64,000 bases of DNA from Pseudomonas fluorescens (GTDB lineage Bacteria; Pseudomonadota; Gammaproteobacteria; Pseudomonadales; Pseudomonadaceae), in the NCBI RefSeq assembly GCF_902497875.1, contig NZ_CABVHY010000016.1:1-64000 (forward strand), written 5' to 3'. Below the pieces are notes generated by a model that had not been told where the DNA came from, ran no database searches, and was given only the letters and a program-made list of their open reading frames with translations. Positions 37,875-46,512 of this stretch are shown here, one piece after another; the first letter of the stretch is position 1; every line of letters starts with the position of its first letter. The translations under genes and the position numbers were made by a program.

Positions 37875-40487
37875 TCAGCGCTTGTCTTCGACCGTCCACT
37901 TGCCGCCGTCGTAGAACGCGCGCCAGCCGGTAGGCTTGCCTTCGACTTCGGTCTGGACGTACTGCTCCTTGGTCTTGCGGCTGTAGCGGATGACCGCGGG
38001 ACGGCCGTCCGGATCTTTCTTCGGTGCTTCACACAGGAAGTGATACTTCGGATCGATCTCATCCTTGTGCGGCACGATCTCCATCACTAGCGGCGCACGG
38101 GTCTCGCGGTTTTTCGGGAACTGGCTGGCGGCCAGGAACAGTCCGGAAGCACCGTCACGCAGGATGTAGGTGTCGTTGACCTTCTCGCACTTGAGTTCCG
38201 GCATCTTCACCGGATCCATCTTCGGCGGCGCCGCGTCACCGCTTTTCAGCAGTTTGCGGGTGTTCTTGCACTCTGCATTGGTGCAACCGAAGAACTTGCC
38301 GAAACGGCCAGTCTTGAGCTGCATCTCGCTGCCGCACTTGTCGCATTCCAGGCTCGGACCTTCGTAGCCCTTGATCCGGTAGGTGCCCTCTTCGACTTCG
38401 AAACCGACGCAATCCGGGTTGTTACCGCAGATGTGCAGTTTGCGTTTCTCGTCGAGCAGGTAGGCGTCCATCGCCGTGCTGCAGATCGGGCAACGATGCT
38501 TGCCACGCAGTACCAGCGACTCCGACTCACCCTCGTCGTCCGCAGCAATTTCATCGCCCGGCACCAGGTTGACGGTGGCCTTGCAACGCTCTTTCGGCGG
38601 CAGGCTGTAACCCGAGCAGCCGAGGAACACGCCGGTGGAGGCCGTACGAATCTGCATCGGCCGGCCGCACTGGACGCACGGAATGTCGGTCATCACCGGT
38701 TCGTTGGCACGCATGCCGTGCTCGGCGCCCTCAGCCACTTCGAGTTTCTTCTTGAAGTCGTCGTAGAACTCGTCGAGCACGTTTTTCCAGTCGCGTTCGC
38801 CCTGGGCGACGTCATCGAGGTTCTCTTCCATGCCGGCGGTGAAGCCGTAGTCCATCAGGTTGGAGAAGCTCTCGGACAAGCGCTCGGTCACGATATCGCC
38901 CATCTTTTCCGAATAGAAACGACGGTTGTGCAGCGCGACGTAACCACGATCCTGAATGGTCGAAATGATCGCTGCATAGGTCGAAGGACGACCGATACCG
39001 CGTTTTTCCATTTCCTTGACCAGGCTCGCTTCGGAGTAACGTGCAGGCGGTTTGGTGAAGTGCTGGCTCGGGTCGAGCTTGATCAGCTTCATCGCGTCGC
39101 CCTGAGCCATGTCCGGCAACACATCGTCGTCGCCAGGCTTGGTCATTTGCGGCATGACGCGGGTGTAGCCGTCGAACTTGAGGATGCGGCCCTTGGCACG
39201 CAGCTCGAAGGTCCCGGCGGCGACGGTGACAGTGGTCGACAAGTATTGCGCCGGCAGCATCTGGCAAGCGACGAACTGGCGCCAGATCAGCTCGTAGAGC
39301 CGCTCAGCGTCACGTTCCATGCCCACCAGCTTGCTTGGGTCGGTATTCACGTCAGAAGGACGAATCGCTTCGTGAGCCTCTTGCGCGCCTTCCTTGCTGC
39401 TGTAGACGTTCGGCGCGGCCGGCAGGTATTTGCTGCCGAATTCGCCTTCAATATAGGTACGCGCCATTTCCACGGCATCGGCCGAGAGATTGGTCGAGTC
39501 GGTACGCATATAAGTGATGTAGCCCGCTTCGTACAAACGCTGAGCCATCATCATGGTTTTCTTCACCCCGAAGCCCAGGCGGTTGCTACCGGCCTGTTGC
39601 AGGGTGGAAGTGATGAACGGAGCCGACGGCTTGCTGCTGGTCGGTTTGTCTTCACGCTTGGCAATGGTGTAACTGGAAGCCTTGAGCTTTTCCAGTGCCG
39701 CCATGGCGTGGGTTTCGTTGAGCGGCTTGAACGCCTCGCCGTTTTCACGGGCCACTTCAAAACGCACATTGGCGCCCTTGGCGGTACCGAGGTCGGCATG
39801 CACTTCCCAGTACTCTTCCGGGTTGAACGCACGGATCTCGCGCTCACGCTCGACCACCAGCTTCACGGCAACCGATTGCACGCGGCCGGCGGACAGGCCA
39901 CGGGCGATTTTGGACCACAGCAGCGGCGAGACCATGTAACCGACCACGCGATCGAGGAAACGGCGGGCCTGTTGCGCATTGACCCGATCGATGTCCAGCT
40001 CGCCTGGCTTGGAGAAGGCTTCCTGAATCGCCTTCTTGGTGATTTCGTTGAACACCACGCGCTTGTAGCGGCTGTCGTCACCACCGATGGCTTCGCGCAG
40101 GTGCCAGGCAATGGCTTCCCCCTCGCGATCCAAGTCGGTTGCGAGATAGATGGTGTCAGCATCCTTGGCGAGCCGGCGCAGCTCTTCGATGACCTTTTCC
40201 TTGCCCGGGAGGATCTCGTACTTGGCTTTCCAGCCATGATCGGGATCGACACCCATACGCGAGACCAGCTGCTTGCGCGCTTTCTCTTTCGGCGTGAGCA
40301 CCGGACCTTCACCCGCGGCGGCCTTGCCACGCTTGGCGGCAGGCTCTTTGCTGGCGCTAGCCGAACCGCTGGTGGGCAGGTCTCGGATATGGCCGATACT
40401 CGACTTCACCACGTATTGGTTGCCCAGATACTTGTTGATGGTCTTGGCCTTAGCCGGGGATTCCACAATGACCAGCGATTTGCCCAT
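37875..40487 (-). CDS. topA: DNA topoisomerase I
   Basis: TopA relaxes negative supercoils. The 870-residue protein starts with a TOPRIM domain (SLVIVESPAKAKTINKYLG; ATDLDREGEAIAWHL). The active-site Tyr326 is in ITYMRTDSTNLS, and the central gate domains are complete. The C-terminal part has several Cys4 zinc modules (CVQCGRPMQIRTASTGVFLG, CPICSTAMDAYLLDEKRKLH, CDKCGSEMQLKTGRFGKFFG) and a final basic domain. A Lys/Ala-rich linker near residues 40-70 (EPAAKRGKAAAGEG) is a Pseudomonas feature. It is monocistronic, ending in a terminator region. Confidence 0.98.
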   Translation of the reverse strand: MGKSLVIVESPAKAKTINKYLGNQYVVKSSIGHIRDLPTSGSASASKEPAAKRGKAAAGEGPVLTPKEKARKQLVSRMGVDPDHGWKAKYEILPGKEKVIEELRRLAKDADTIYLATDLDREGEAIAWHLREAIGGDDSRYKRVVFNEITKKAIQEAFSKPGELDIDRVNAQQARRFLDRVVGYMVSPLLWSKIARGLSAGRVQSVAVKLVVEREREIRAFNPEEYWEVHADLGTAKGANVRFEVARENGEAFKPLNETHAMAALEKLKASSYTIAKREDKPTSSKPSAPFITSTLQQAGSNRLGFGVKKTMMMAQRLYEAGYITYMRTDSTNLSADAVEMARTYIEGEFGSKYLPAAPNVYSSKEGAQEAHEAIRPSDVNTDPSKLVGMERDAERLYELIWRQFVACQMLPAQYLSTTVTVAAGTFELRAKGRILKFDGYTRVMPQMTKPGDDDVLPDMAQGDAMKLIKLDPSQHFTKPPARYSEASLVKEMEKRGIGRPSTYAAIISTIQDRGYVALHNRRFYSEKMGDIVTERLSESFSNLMDYGFTAGMEENLDDVAQGERDWKNVLDEFYDDFKKKLEVAEGAEHGMRANEPVMTDIPCVQCGRPMQIRTASTGVFLGCSGYSLPPKERCKATVNLVPGDEIAADDEGESESLVLRGKHRCPICSTAMDAYLLDEKRKLHICGNNPDCVGFEVEEGTYRIKGYEGPSLECDKCGSEMQLKTGRFGKFFGCTNAECKNTRKLLKSGDAAPPKMDPVKMPELKCEKVNDTYILRDGASGLFLAASQFPKNRETRAPLVMEIVPHKDEIDPKYHFLCEAPKKDPDGRPAVIRYSRKTKEQYVQTEVEGKPTGWRAFYDGGKWTVEDKR

Positions 40488-40601
40488 GGATCAGAAAATT
40501 CCTGAATTCTAGAAGTGAAAGGCGGTTGGCGCCTGACGCGGCACCGCTATATATAGTGGCAACAAGGTGAGGTCAAGCGCAGGGTTTTGCGCGCACTCAA
40601 C

Positions 40602-40838
40602 TTATGGCTTCGAAAAAAGGCTCGGTTCGGCTTGCACCAAAGCAAAGCGTGGCACCTGTTCGCCGTCAACTTCGACCGACTCCAGGAACATGCTCAAGGG
40701 ACGCACCCAAAAGCCGTAATCGCCATACAGTGCTTGGTAGAACACCACTTCTTCTTCGGTTTCGGAATGCCGCGCGACACTGAAAACGCGGTACTGCGGC
40801 CCCTTGTAATGCTGATAGAGCCCGGGTTCGACTTTCAT
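40602..40838 (-). CDS. DUF1653 family protein
   Basis: The 78-residue protein is a single DUF1653 domain (GLYQHYKGPQYRVFSVARHS; EEEVVFYQALYGDYGFWVRP; MFLESVEVDGEQVPRF). It starts at the ATG at 40838; the longer open frame to 40991 runs through a terminator and into fadA. The family forms a small SH3-like beta barrel of unknown function. It sits between fadA and topA as PA3012 does in P. aeruginosa. Confidence 0.9.
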   Translation of the reverse strand: MKVEPGLYQHYKGPQYRVFSVARHSETEEEVVFYQALYGDYGFWVRPLSMFLESVEVDGEQVPRFALVQAEPSLFSKP

Positions 40839-40902
40839 GTGCTGGCCCTCTACAAATCCGTTAAAAATCGCTTGAAAATAAAATCGTAAAAAAATCCGCA
40901 AA

Positions 40903-40931
40903 AACAAAAACCGGGGCACATGGCCCCGGCT
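40903..40931 (-). terminator. Rho-independent terminator of fadBA
   Basis: GCCGGGGCC / GGCCCCGG-type pairing with a short loop is followed on the minus strand by TTTTTGTTTTTG, about 17 bases beyond the fadA stop codon. Confidence 0.9.
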
Positions 40932-40947
40932 TCCATCAACGAAACGT

Positions 40948-42123
40948 TTAAACGCGTTCGAAGACGGTGGCAATGCCCTGGCCGAGGCCAATGCACATGG
41001 TAGCTACCCCAAAGGTGCCGCCATTTTGCTTCATCACATTGAGCAAGGTGCCGGAAATACGCGCACCGGAACAACCAAATGGATGGCCCAGAGCGATTGC
41101 GCCGCCGTGCAGGTTAACCTTCTCGTTCATCTTGTCGAGCACTTTCAAATCTTTCAGCACTGGCAGGGCCTGTGCGGCGAAAGCTTCGTTGAGCTCGAAG
41201 AAGTCGATATCAGCAATACCCAGACCGGCGCGCTTCAGTGCTTTCTGTGTCGCCGGTACTGGACCATAGCCCATGATTGCCGGGTCTACACCGGCCACTG
41301 CCATCGAGCGGATAACCGCCAGCGGCTGGATGCCCAGGTCCTGTGCACGCTGCGCCGACATCACGATCATGCACGAAGCACCGTCGGTGATCTGCGAGGA
41401 AGTCCCCGCCGTTACGGTGCCACCCTTTGGATTGAACGCAGGCTTCAAGGCCGCGAGACTTTCCAGGGTAGTTTCCGGACGGATGGTTTCGTCGAAGTCG
41501 AACAATTTCAGGAAACCGTTCTCGTCGTAACCCTGCATCGGGATGATTTCGTCCTTGAACTTGCCTTCCAGCGTCGCCTTGTGAGCGAGCTGGTGGGAAC
41601 GCACGCCAAAGGCATCCTGCGCTTCACGGCTGATGCCGTGCATCTTGCCGAGCATTTCCGCGGTCAGACCCATCATGCCCGAGGCTTTCGCCGCGTACAG
41701 CGACATGTGCGGGTTCGGATCGACACCGTGCATCATGCTCACGTGGCCCATATGCTCGACGCCGCCGACGACGAACACGTCACCGTTGCCGGTCATGATC
41801 GCTTGCGCGGCAGTGTGCAAAGCACTCATCGACGAGCCACACAGGCGGCTGACGGTCTGGCCGGCAGCGGTGTGCGGGATCTGCGTCATCAGGGACGCCA
41901 TGCGGGCGATGTTCCAGCCCTGCTCCAGGGTCTGGTTGACGCAGCCCCAGATCACGTCTTCGACTTCGGCCGGATCGACCTTGACGTTACGTTCCAGCAA
42001 TTTGCTGATCAGGTGCGCCGACATATCTTCGGCGCGGGTGTTGCGGTGCATGCCGCCCTTGGAGCGGCCCATCGGAGTACGACCGAAGTCGACAATCACG
42101 ACGTCTCTTGGATTCAAGCTCAT
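40948..42123 (-). CDS. fadA: 3-ketoacyl-CoA thiolase FadA
   Basis: FadA is the beta subunit of the fatty-acid oxidation complex and splits 3-ketoacyl-CoA into acetyl-CoA and a shortened acyl-CoA. The 391-residue thiolase has nucleophile Cys95 (VSRLCGSSMSALH), His347 (ALGHPFGCSGAR) and acid/base Cys377 (MCIGLGQG). It lies 32 bases after fadB on the same strand and forms the conserved fadBA operon (faoAB in P. aeruginosa), with a terminator after its stop codon. Confidence 0.97.
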   Translation of the reverse strand: MSLNPRDVVIVDFGRTPMGRSKGGMHRNTRAEDMSAHLISKLLERNVKVDPAEVEDVIWGCVNQTLEQGWNIARMASLMTQIPHTAAGQTVSRLCGSSMSALHTAAQAIMTGNGDVFVVGGVEHMGHVSMMHGVDPNPHMSLYAAKASGMMGLTAEMLGKMHGISREAQDAFGVRSHQLAHKATLEGKFKDEIIPMQGYDENGFLKLFDFDETIRPETTLESLAALKPAFNPKGGTVTAGTSSQITDGASCMIVMSAQRAQDLGIQPLAVIRSMAVAGVDPAIMGYGPVPATQKALKRAGLGIADIDFFELNEAFAAQALPVLKDLKVLDKMNEKVNLHGGAIALGHPFGCSGARISGTLLNVMKQNGGTFGVATMCIGLGQGIATVFERV

Positions 42124-42155
42124 AAAATTTCACTCTCGCTCAAGTGTTTGGACGC

Positions 42156-44303
42156 TTAACCGAAGAACCGTTGGCCGGTTTTGGCCATTTCACGCAGCTT
42201 CGCGGTCGGGTGGTACAGCGCGCCCAAATCAGCGTACTGGTCAGCCAGGGCAACGAACTCTGCAACACCGAGCGAATCGATGTAGCGCAGCGCACCGCCA
42301 CGGAATGGAGGGAAACCAATACCGTAGACCAGACCCATGTCGGCTTCGGCGGCGGTTTCGACAATGCCGTCTTCCAGGCAACGCACGGTTTCCAGGCACA
42401 GCGGGATCATCATCCAGTTGATGATGTCTTCGTCAGTGACTTCGCGCTGCTCGTATACGATCGGCTTGAGCACTTCCAGCACCGACGGATCGGCGACTTT
42501 CTTCTGCTTGCCCTTCTTGTCGGTCTCATAAGCGTAGAAACCCTTGCCGTTCTTCTGGCCCAGGCGCTTGGCTTCGTAGAGCACATCGATAGCCGAACGG
42601 CGATCGTCTTTCATGCGGTCCGGGAAGCCTTCAGCCATGACGTCACGACCGTGGTGACCGGTGTCGATGCCGACCACGTCCATCAGGTACGCCGGGCCCA
42701 TTGGCCAGCCGAATTTTTCCATGACCTTGTCGATACGGACGAAGTCCACACCGGCGCTGACCAGCTTGGCGAAACCGCCGAAGTACGGGAACAGCACACG
42801 GTTGACCAAAAAGCCCGGGCAGTCGTTGACGACGATCGGGTTCTTGCCCATTTTCTTGGCATAGGCAACGGTGGTGGCAACGGCCAGCTCGCTGGACTTT
42901 TCGCCACGGATCACTTCCACCAGCGGCATCATGTGCACCGGGTTGAAGAAGTGCATGCCGACGAAATTTTCCGGACGCTTGAGGTTTTTGGCCAGCAAGG
43001 TGATGGAAATGGTCGAGGTATTCGAAGCGAGGATGGTGTCCGCTTTGACATGATCTTCGACTTCAGCCAGAACCGCCTGCTTGACTTTCGGGTTCTCGAC
43101 GACCGCTTCGACCACCAGGTCGACGTGGCCGAAATCACCGTAGGACAGGGTCGGACGAATGCCGTTGAGCACTTCAGCCATTTTCGCCGGGGTCATGCGA
43201 CCTTTATCGACGCGACCCACCAGCAGCTTCGCGGCTTCCGCCAGACCCTGCTCGATACCGTGCTCGTTGATGTCTTTCATCAGGATCGGCGTGCCTTTGG
43301 ACGCCGACTGATAAGCGATACCGCCCCCCATGATGCCGGCGCCGAGTACGGCAGCCTGCTTCACGTCTTTGGCGATTTCGTCGTAGGCCTTGGCCTTTTT
43401 CTTCAGCTCCTGATCGTTCAGGAACAGACCGATCAAGCTCTGCGCGGCAGAAGTCTTGGCCAGCTTGACGAAACCGGCAGCTTCGACTTCCAGCGCCTTG
43501 TCACGACCGAAGTTCGCAGCTTTCTGGATAGTCTTGATCGCTTCGACCGGCGCCGGGTAGTTCGGGCCCGCTTGACCGGCGACGAAACCCTTGGCGGTTT
43601 CGAACGACATCATTTGTTCGATGGCGTTGAGCTTGAGCTTTTCCAGCTTTGGCTGACGCTTGGCCTTGTAGTCGAACTCGCCAGAGATGGCGCCTTTGAC
43701 CAGGTTCAGAGCCGCTTCCTGCAACTTCTCAGGGGCGACTACGGCGTCGACTGCACTCACTTTCAGTGCGTCTTCGGCACGGTTTTCCTTGCCGGAGGCA
43801 ATCCACTCGATAGCGTTATCGGCACCTATGATCCGTGGCAGGCGCACGGTACCGCCGAAGCCCGGGTAGATGCCCAGCTTGACTTCCGGCAGGCCGATTT
43901 TGGCGGTAGTGGCCATGACGCGATAGTCCGCCGCCAGGCACATTTCCAGACCGCCGCCCAGAGCGATGCCGTTGATCGCGGCTACGGTCGGAACATTCAA
44001 GTCTTCGAAATCGCTGAAAATTTTGTTGGCTTCGAGGTTCCCTGCAACAAGCTCTGCATCAGGCAGCTTGAAGCTCTCGACAAATTCGGTGATGTCGGCA
44101 CCGACGATGAACACGTCCTTGCCACTGCTGACGATCACACCCTTGATCGAAGCATCTGCCTTGATGGCGTCTACAGCCTGACGCAATTCGTTCAGGGTTA
44201 GACGGTTGAACTTGTTGACGGACTCGCCCTTGAGGTCGAATTTCAATTCGACAATGCCACTTTCAAGAGCCTTAACCGTGATGGCTTTACCTTCGTAAAT
44301 CAT
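42156..44303 (-). CDS. fadB: Fatty acid oxidation complex alpha subunit FadB
   Basis: The 715-residue multifunctional protein has N-terminal enoyl-CoA hydratase/isomerase (1-190; GKDVFIVGADITEF and AINGIALGGGLEMCLAADYR, with Glu in LPEVKLGIYPGFGG). A linker follows, then 3-hydroxyacyl-CoA dehydrogenase (from about 310; AAVLGAGIMGGGIAYQSASK) with MHFFNPVHMMPLVEVIRG and the C-terminal dehydrogenase domains. The ATG at 44303 has GGAG 8-11 bases upstream; the frame extends further but without conservation. It pairs with FadA. Control by PsrA is known in P. aeruginosa, but no perfect PsrA box was seen here. Confidence 0.97.
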   Translation of the reverse strand: MIYEGKAITVKALESGIVELKFDLKGESVNKFNRLTLNELRQAVDAIKADASIKGVIVSSGKDVFIVGADITEFVESFKLPDAELVAGNLEANKIFSDFEDLNVPTVAAINGIALGGGLEMCLAADYRVMATTAKIGLPEVKLGIYPGFGGTVRLPRIIGADNAIEWIASGKENRAEDALKVSAVDAVVAPEKLQEAALNLVKGAISGEFDYKAKRQPKLEKLKLNAIEQMMSFETAKGFVAGQAGPNYPAPVEAIKTIQKAANFGRDKALEVEAAGFVKLAKTSAAQSLIGLFLNDQELKKKAKAYDEIAKDVKQAAVLGAGIMGGGIAYQSASKGTPILMKDINEHGIEQGLAEAAKLLVGRVDKGRMTPAKMAEVLNGIRPTLSYGDFGHVDLVVEAVVENPKVKQAVLAEVEDHVKADTILASNTSTISITLLAKNLKRPENFVGMHFFNPVHMMPLVEVIRGEKSSELAVATTVAYAKKMGKNPIVVNDCPGFLVNRVLFPYFGGFAKLVSAGVDFVRIDKVMEKFGWPMGPAYLMDVVGIDTGHHGRDVMAEGFPDRMKDDRRSAIDVLYEAKRLGQKNGKGFYAYETDKKGKQKKVADPSVLEVLKPIVYEQREVTDEDIINWMMIPLCLETVRCLEDGIVETAAEADMGLVYGIGFPPFRGGALRYIDSLGVAEFVALADQYADLGALYHPTAKLREMAKTGQRFFG

Positions 44304-44690
44304 CAACTGATCTCCACGATATGGAAGCTGAACAGTACACGTCGGACGGCTAACTTCTGGCAGGGCAATGACGTTACCGTCGATGCTACGCCAATCCGCC
44401 AGGCACACCCGCCAACGCGATAGTCGGGATTCTGTAGGAGCGATCTGTAATACAAACGCTCAATTCATACGCCCGTTTGATTCGGGTACGCCACCTTCAC
44501 GGAATTTCAGACAATTGTCAATCGCCCAAAATACTGGTTGAAACGAGACCTTGCGGTCACTTCAGCGCCGGGAAGACCATCAACACGCCAGGGCATGTTT
44601 GAGCATTCATAAAGTCAATAATTAGAAAAGTCGCCCTAACCCGCACCGACCGTGGCTTTCTCAAGCTACGCTGGCGGGAATCGCAACAAA
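44304..44690. other. fadB upstream region without a supported gene
   Basis: This stretch lies 5' of fadB and holds its promoter. The only structure noted is a dyad CAAACG-N15-CGTTTG at 44453-44479, whose half-sites resemble PsrA half-sites but are too widely spaced. No convincing open frame exists on either strand, and base composition is lower in GC than the coding DNA. Confidence 0.5.
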
Positions 44691-44727
44691 AATGACACCC
44701 TGGGCGAACGCCAAGGCTAGAATCGAC

Positions 44728-44807
44728 GCAACACATGCCGTTGCGATTTACCGAGTTTCCGGCCTGCCTGGCCAACTCCAGCCCGATGACGAATGTCGGG
44801 CTTTTTA
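44728..44807 (+). ncRNA. Candidate small RNA ending in a strong terminator
   Basis: A rho-independent terminator (AGCCCGA / TCGGGCT with a nine-base loop and five T, 44780-44806) lies on the plus strand with no gene upstream on that strand; the nearest gene (fadB) reads away. A TAGAAT hexamer at 44718-44723 could be a -10 element, placing a transcript of roughly 80 bases at about 44728-44807. A TGACAC-like -35 is spaced too far, so the promoter is weak on paper. No ribosome binding site or open frame is present. No known family is recognised. Confidence 0.4.
44780..44806 (+). terminator. Orphan rho-independent terminator
   Basis: A seven-base perfect stem with TTTTT follows no annotated plus-strand gene, which is the main argument for the small RNA at 44728. 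Confidence 0.8.
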
Positions 44808-44842
44808 TTGCCTGACAATCCTTGAAATCAACCCAATCCCCC

Positions 44843-44932
44843 GTAGGAGCTGCCGATAGGCTGCGATCTTTTGATCCTGGCGTTCGCACGAAAAATACAT
44901 CCCCCGAAAAGATCGCAGCCTATCGGCAGCTC
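44843..44932. repeat. REP doublet (GTAGGAGCTGCCGATAGGC variant)
   Basis: Two inverted copies of the GTAGGAGCTGCCGATAGGCT variant flank about 40 bases. The GATAGG core is the same in both arms but differs from the GCAGG core of the other doublets, so the arms have co-varied. Confidence 0.88.
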
Positions 44933-44954
44933 AAGGGCACGCGTACCCACAACA

Positions 44955-45225
44955 AACAGGCCGGCCGGTCGGCCGCCTCGCTTTGGCTTTTGATCTGGCT
45001 TTTGATCTACCCGCCCCTTCGGCAGGCCGAGTGGAGGTGTTCATCAGGGGGGTGGCGCGTAGCGCCGTCAGCGCAGCTGACTCCGCCGCATTGCGGCGCC
45101 CCATGATGGACACCGGAGCGAGGGAACACCGAGCCTAGGCGAGGTGCCGAACGCCGGGGCGAGACCTTTGCTTCCTTTGGGGCGTTTGCCAAAGGGAGGC
45201 GCCGTAAGGGCGAAACCCTAAGTGG
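44955..45225. repeat. Long intergenic repeat-like element of the P. fluorescens group
   Basis: From memory, this GC-rich non-coding block resembles an element scattered in fluorescent pseudomonads, often misannotated as short proteins. It contains a perfect tandem duplication of TGGCTTTTGATC (44984-45007), then segments such as GCGCGTAGCGCCGTCAGC, CGAGCCTAGGCGAGGTGCCG and GGGGCGTTTGCCAAAGGG. Open frames on the minus strand here (ending 44931 and 45007) have no ribosome binding sites and are rejected as genes. There is no second copy in this window, so its repeat status is inferred. Confidence 0.55.
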
Positions 45226-45335
45226 CCGTTACCGCAGAAATGGATATGTACACCAGCAAGAGATAGGCCGGCTACCAGGCCGCCTTCGCGGGCAAGTCGA
45301 ATCGCCGCACCGCCGCCCCCACAGAAAACCGGATT

Positions 45336-45773
45336 TCAGGCCAACGCCTTGAGAACCGCTGCAATATCCTGCAAAACACTAGCTTCGCCCTTTTCACCCC
45401 AATACAAGACGATCATTTGCTGGTCCGCTTCGATCTTGAACACATTGCCCGGCAACTTTTTGAAATGCTCCAGCAACGTCTCATCCTCACACACCTCCCG
45501 CCATTGATTGACCCAGACGCCCGGCGCTGTCTGCCAGTAGCACCAGCACCTCGATTTAACACTGCGCCGAGGCCGGTGATATTGCGCGCAAGGGCTTGGC
45601 GGCTCGGGTTCCAGCCAGTGTGGCCACTCCTGAGGGGCCAACTGCATGGCCAGGCCCATGCGTCGCGCCTCCATGCGCAAGGCCATCCGCCCGCTCTGCT
45701 GACGCGAGGGTCGCAACCAGGCCAGAGGGCTAAGAACCACCGCAAGGATTGACACCACTATCCAGACCGTCAT
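45336..45773 (-). CDS. Membrane-anchored hypothetical protein
   Basis: The 145-residue protein has one N-terminal hydrophobic segment (VWIVVSILAVVLSPLAWL, about 3-20) followed by a basic stretch, so the rest is predicted cytoplasmic. The soluble part has a Trp/Cys-rich area (KSRCWCYWQTAPGVWVNQWR) and an acidic end. Its position before the UspA-like gene resembles PA3016. It is divergent from uspA across about 100 bases. No function is recognised. Confidence 0.72.
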   Translation of the reverse strand: MTVWIVVSILAVVLSPLAWLRPSRQQSGRMALRMEARRMGLAMQLAPQEWPHWLEPEPPSPCAQYHRPRRSVKSRCWCYWQTAPGVWVNQWREVCEDETLLEHFKKLPGNVFKIEADQQMIVLYWGEKGEASVLQDIAAVLKALA

Positions 45774-45876
45774 ATGTGTACTCCCGATTCTTGATGAGCG
45801 GATTTCGCCGCACTAAATCCAATCCGCTTGAAACCAGCCATACTTACCCATATCGCAATCCTCCGGAGTGCCTTCC

Positions 45877-46314
45877 ATGCCCTACGAACACATCCTGGTC
45901 GCAGTCGACCTCACCGAAGAATGCGACCCCGTCATCAAGCGCGCTCGCGAGCTGTCCGTCAGTAATGGCGCCAAACTCTCACTGGTGCATATTGTCGAGC
46001 CCATGGCCATGGCGTTTGGCGGCGATGTTCCGATGGACCTTTCGCAACTGCAGCAACAGCAGTTCGACCAGGCTAAAGAACGGCTCGATCGCTTGATCCT
46101 GAAATACCCGGAAGCCAGCAAAGCCAACTGCCACCTGACCTACGGCCAGCCGCGCCAGGAAATCCATCACCTGGCCAAGGAACAGGAATGCGACCTGATC
46201 GTCGTCGGCAGCCACGGCCGACATGGCCTGGCATTGCTGCTCGGCTCCACGGCCAACGACGTGCTGCACGGCGCGCCTTGCGATGTGCTGGCGGTGCGCC
46301 TGATCAAAAGCTGA
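45877..46314 (+). CDS. Universal stress protein UspA family
   Basis: This 145-residue single-domain protein starts with YEHILVAVDLTEECDPVIKR and has the ATP-binding motif G-x2-G-x9-G(S/T) in GSHGRHGLALLLGSTAND, so it is of the ATP-binding Usp type. The ATG at 45877 has GGAG upstream; a GTG at 45868 is less likely. It matches PA3017 of P. aeruginosa by position. It probably helps survival under stress or anaerobic conditions, inferred from the family. Confidence 0.93.
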   Translation: MPYEHILVAVDLTEECDPVIKRARELSVSNGAKLSLVHIVEPMAMAFGGDVPMDLSQLQQQQFDQAKERLDRLILKYPEASKANCHLTYGQPRQEIHHLAKEQECDLIVVGSHGRHGLALLLGSTANDVLHGAPCDVLAVRLIKS

Positions 46315-46334
46315 TTCCGGAGCCTCTGATATCC

Positions 46335-46439
46335 AATGGGAGCGAGCTTGCTCCGGGCGGCGTTCCGACGATGGCGGCCTGACATTCAACATCGATGTCG
46401 ACTGATTTACCGCTATCGCGAGCAGGCTCGCTCCCACAG
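46335..46439. repeat. REP doublet (TCGCGAGCAAGCTCGCTCCC family), inverted
   Basis: GGGAGCGAGCTTGCTCC and a later TATCGCGAGCAGGCTCGCTC are inverted with respect to each other about 80 bases apart, between uspA and the shared terminator. Confidence 0.85.
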
Positions 46440-46457
46440 TAGGTTTGCGTTTTTGCA

Positions 46458-46496
46458 AAAAGCCCGGCGCTCACATCAGTGAGGCCGGGCTTTTTT
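46458..46496. terminator. Bidirectional terminator between uspA and uup
   Basis: AAAAAGCCCGGC / GCCGGGCTTTTTT arms enclose a second stem (CTCAC-ATCA-GTGAG). Runs of A and T on the two sides suit both convergent genes. Confidence 0.92.
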
Positions 46497-46512
46497 ATTG
46501 CTGGCGGATCAA

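Noticed and set aside
38433..40505. A 690-codon plus-strand frame opposite topA
   Set aside because: topA is unmistakable. The opposite frame has antisense composition and no recognisable domain.
42144..44201. A 685-codon plus-strand frame opposite fadB
   Set aside because: Antisense shadow of fadB, without ribosome binding site or domain.
44453..44479. CAAACG-N15-CGTTTG dyad before fadB as a PsrA operator
   Set aside because: The half-sites fit, but PsrA boxes have 2 to 4 bases between halves. It is noted only as a possible unrelated dyad.
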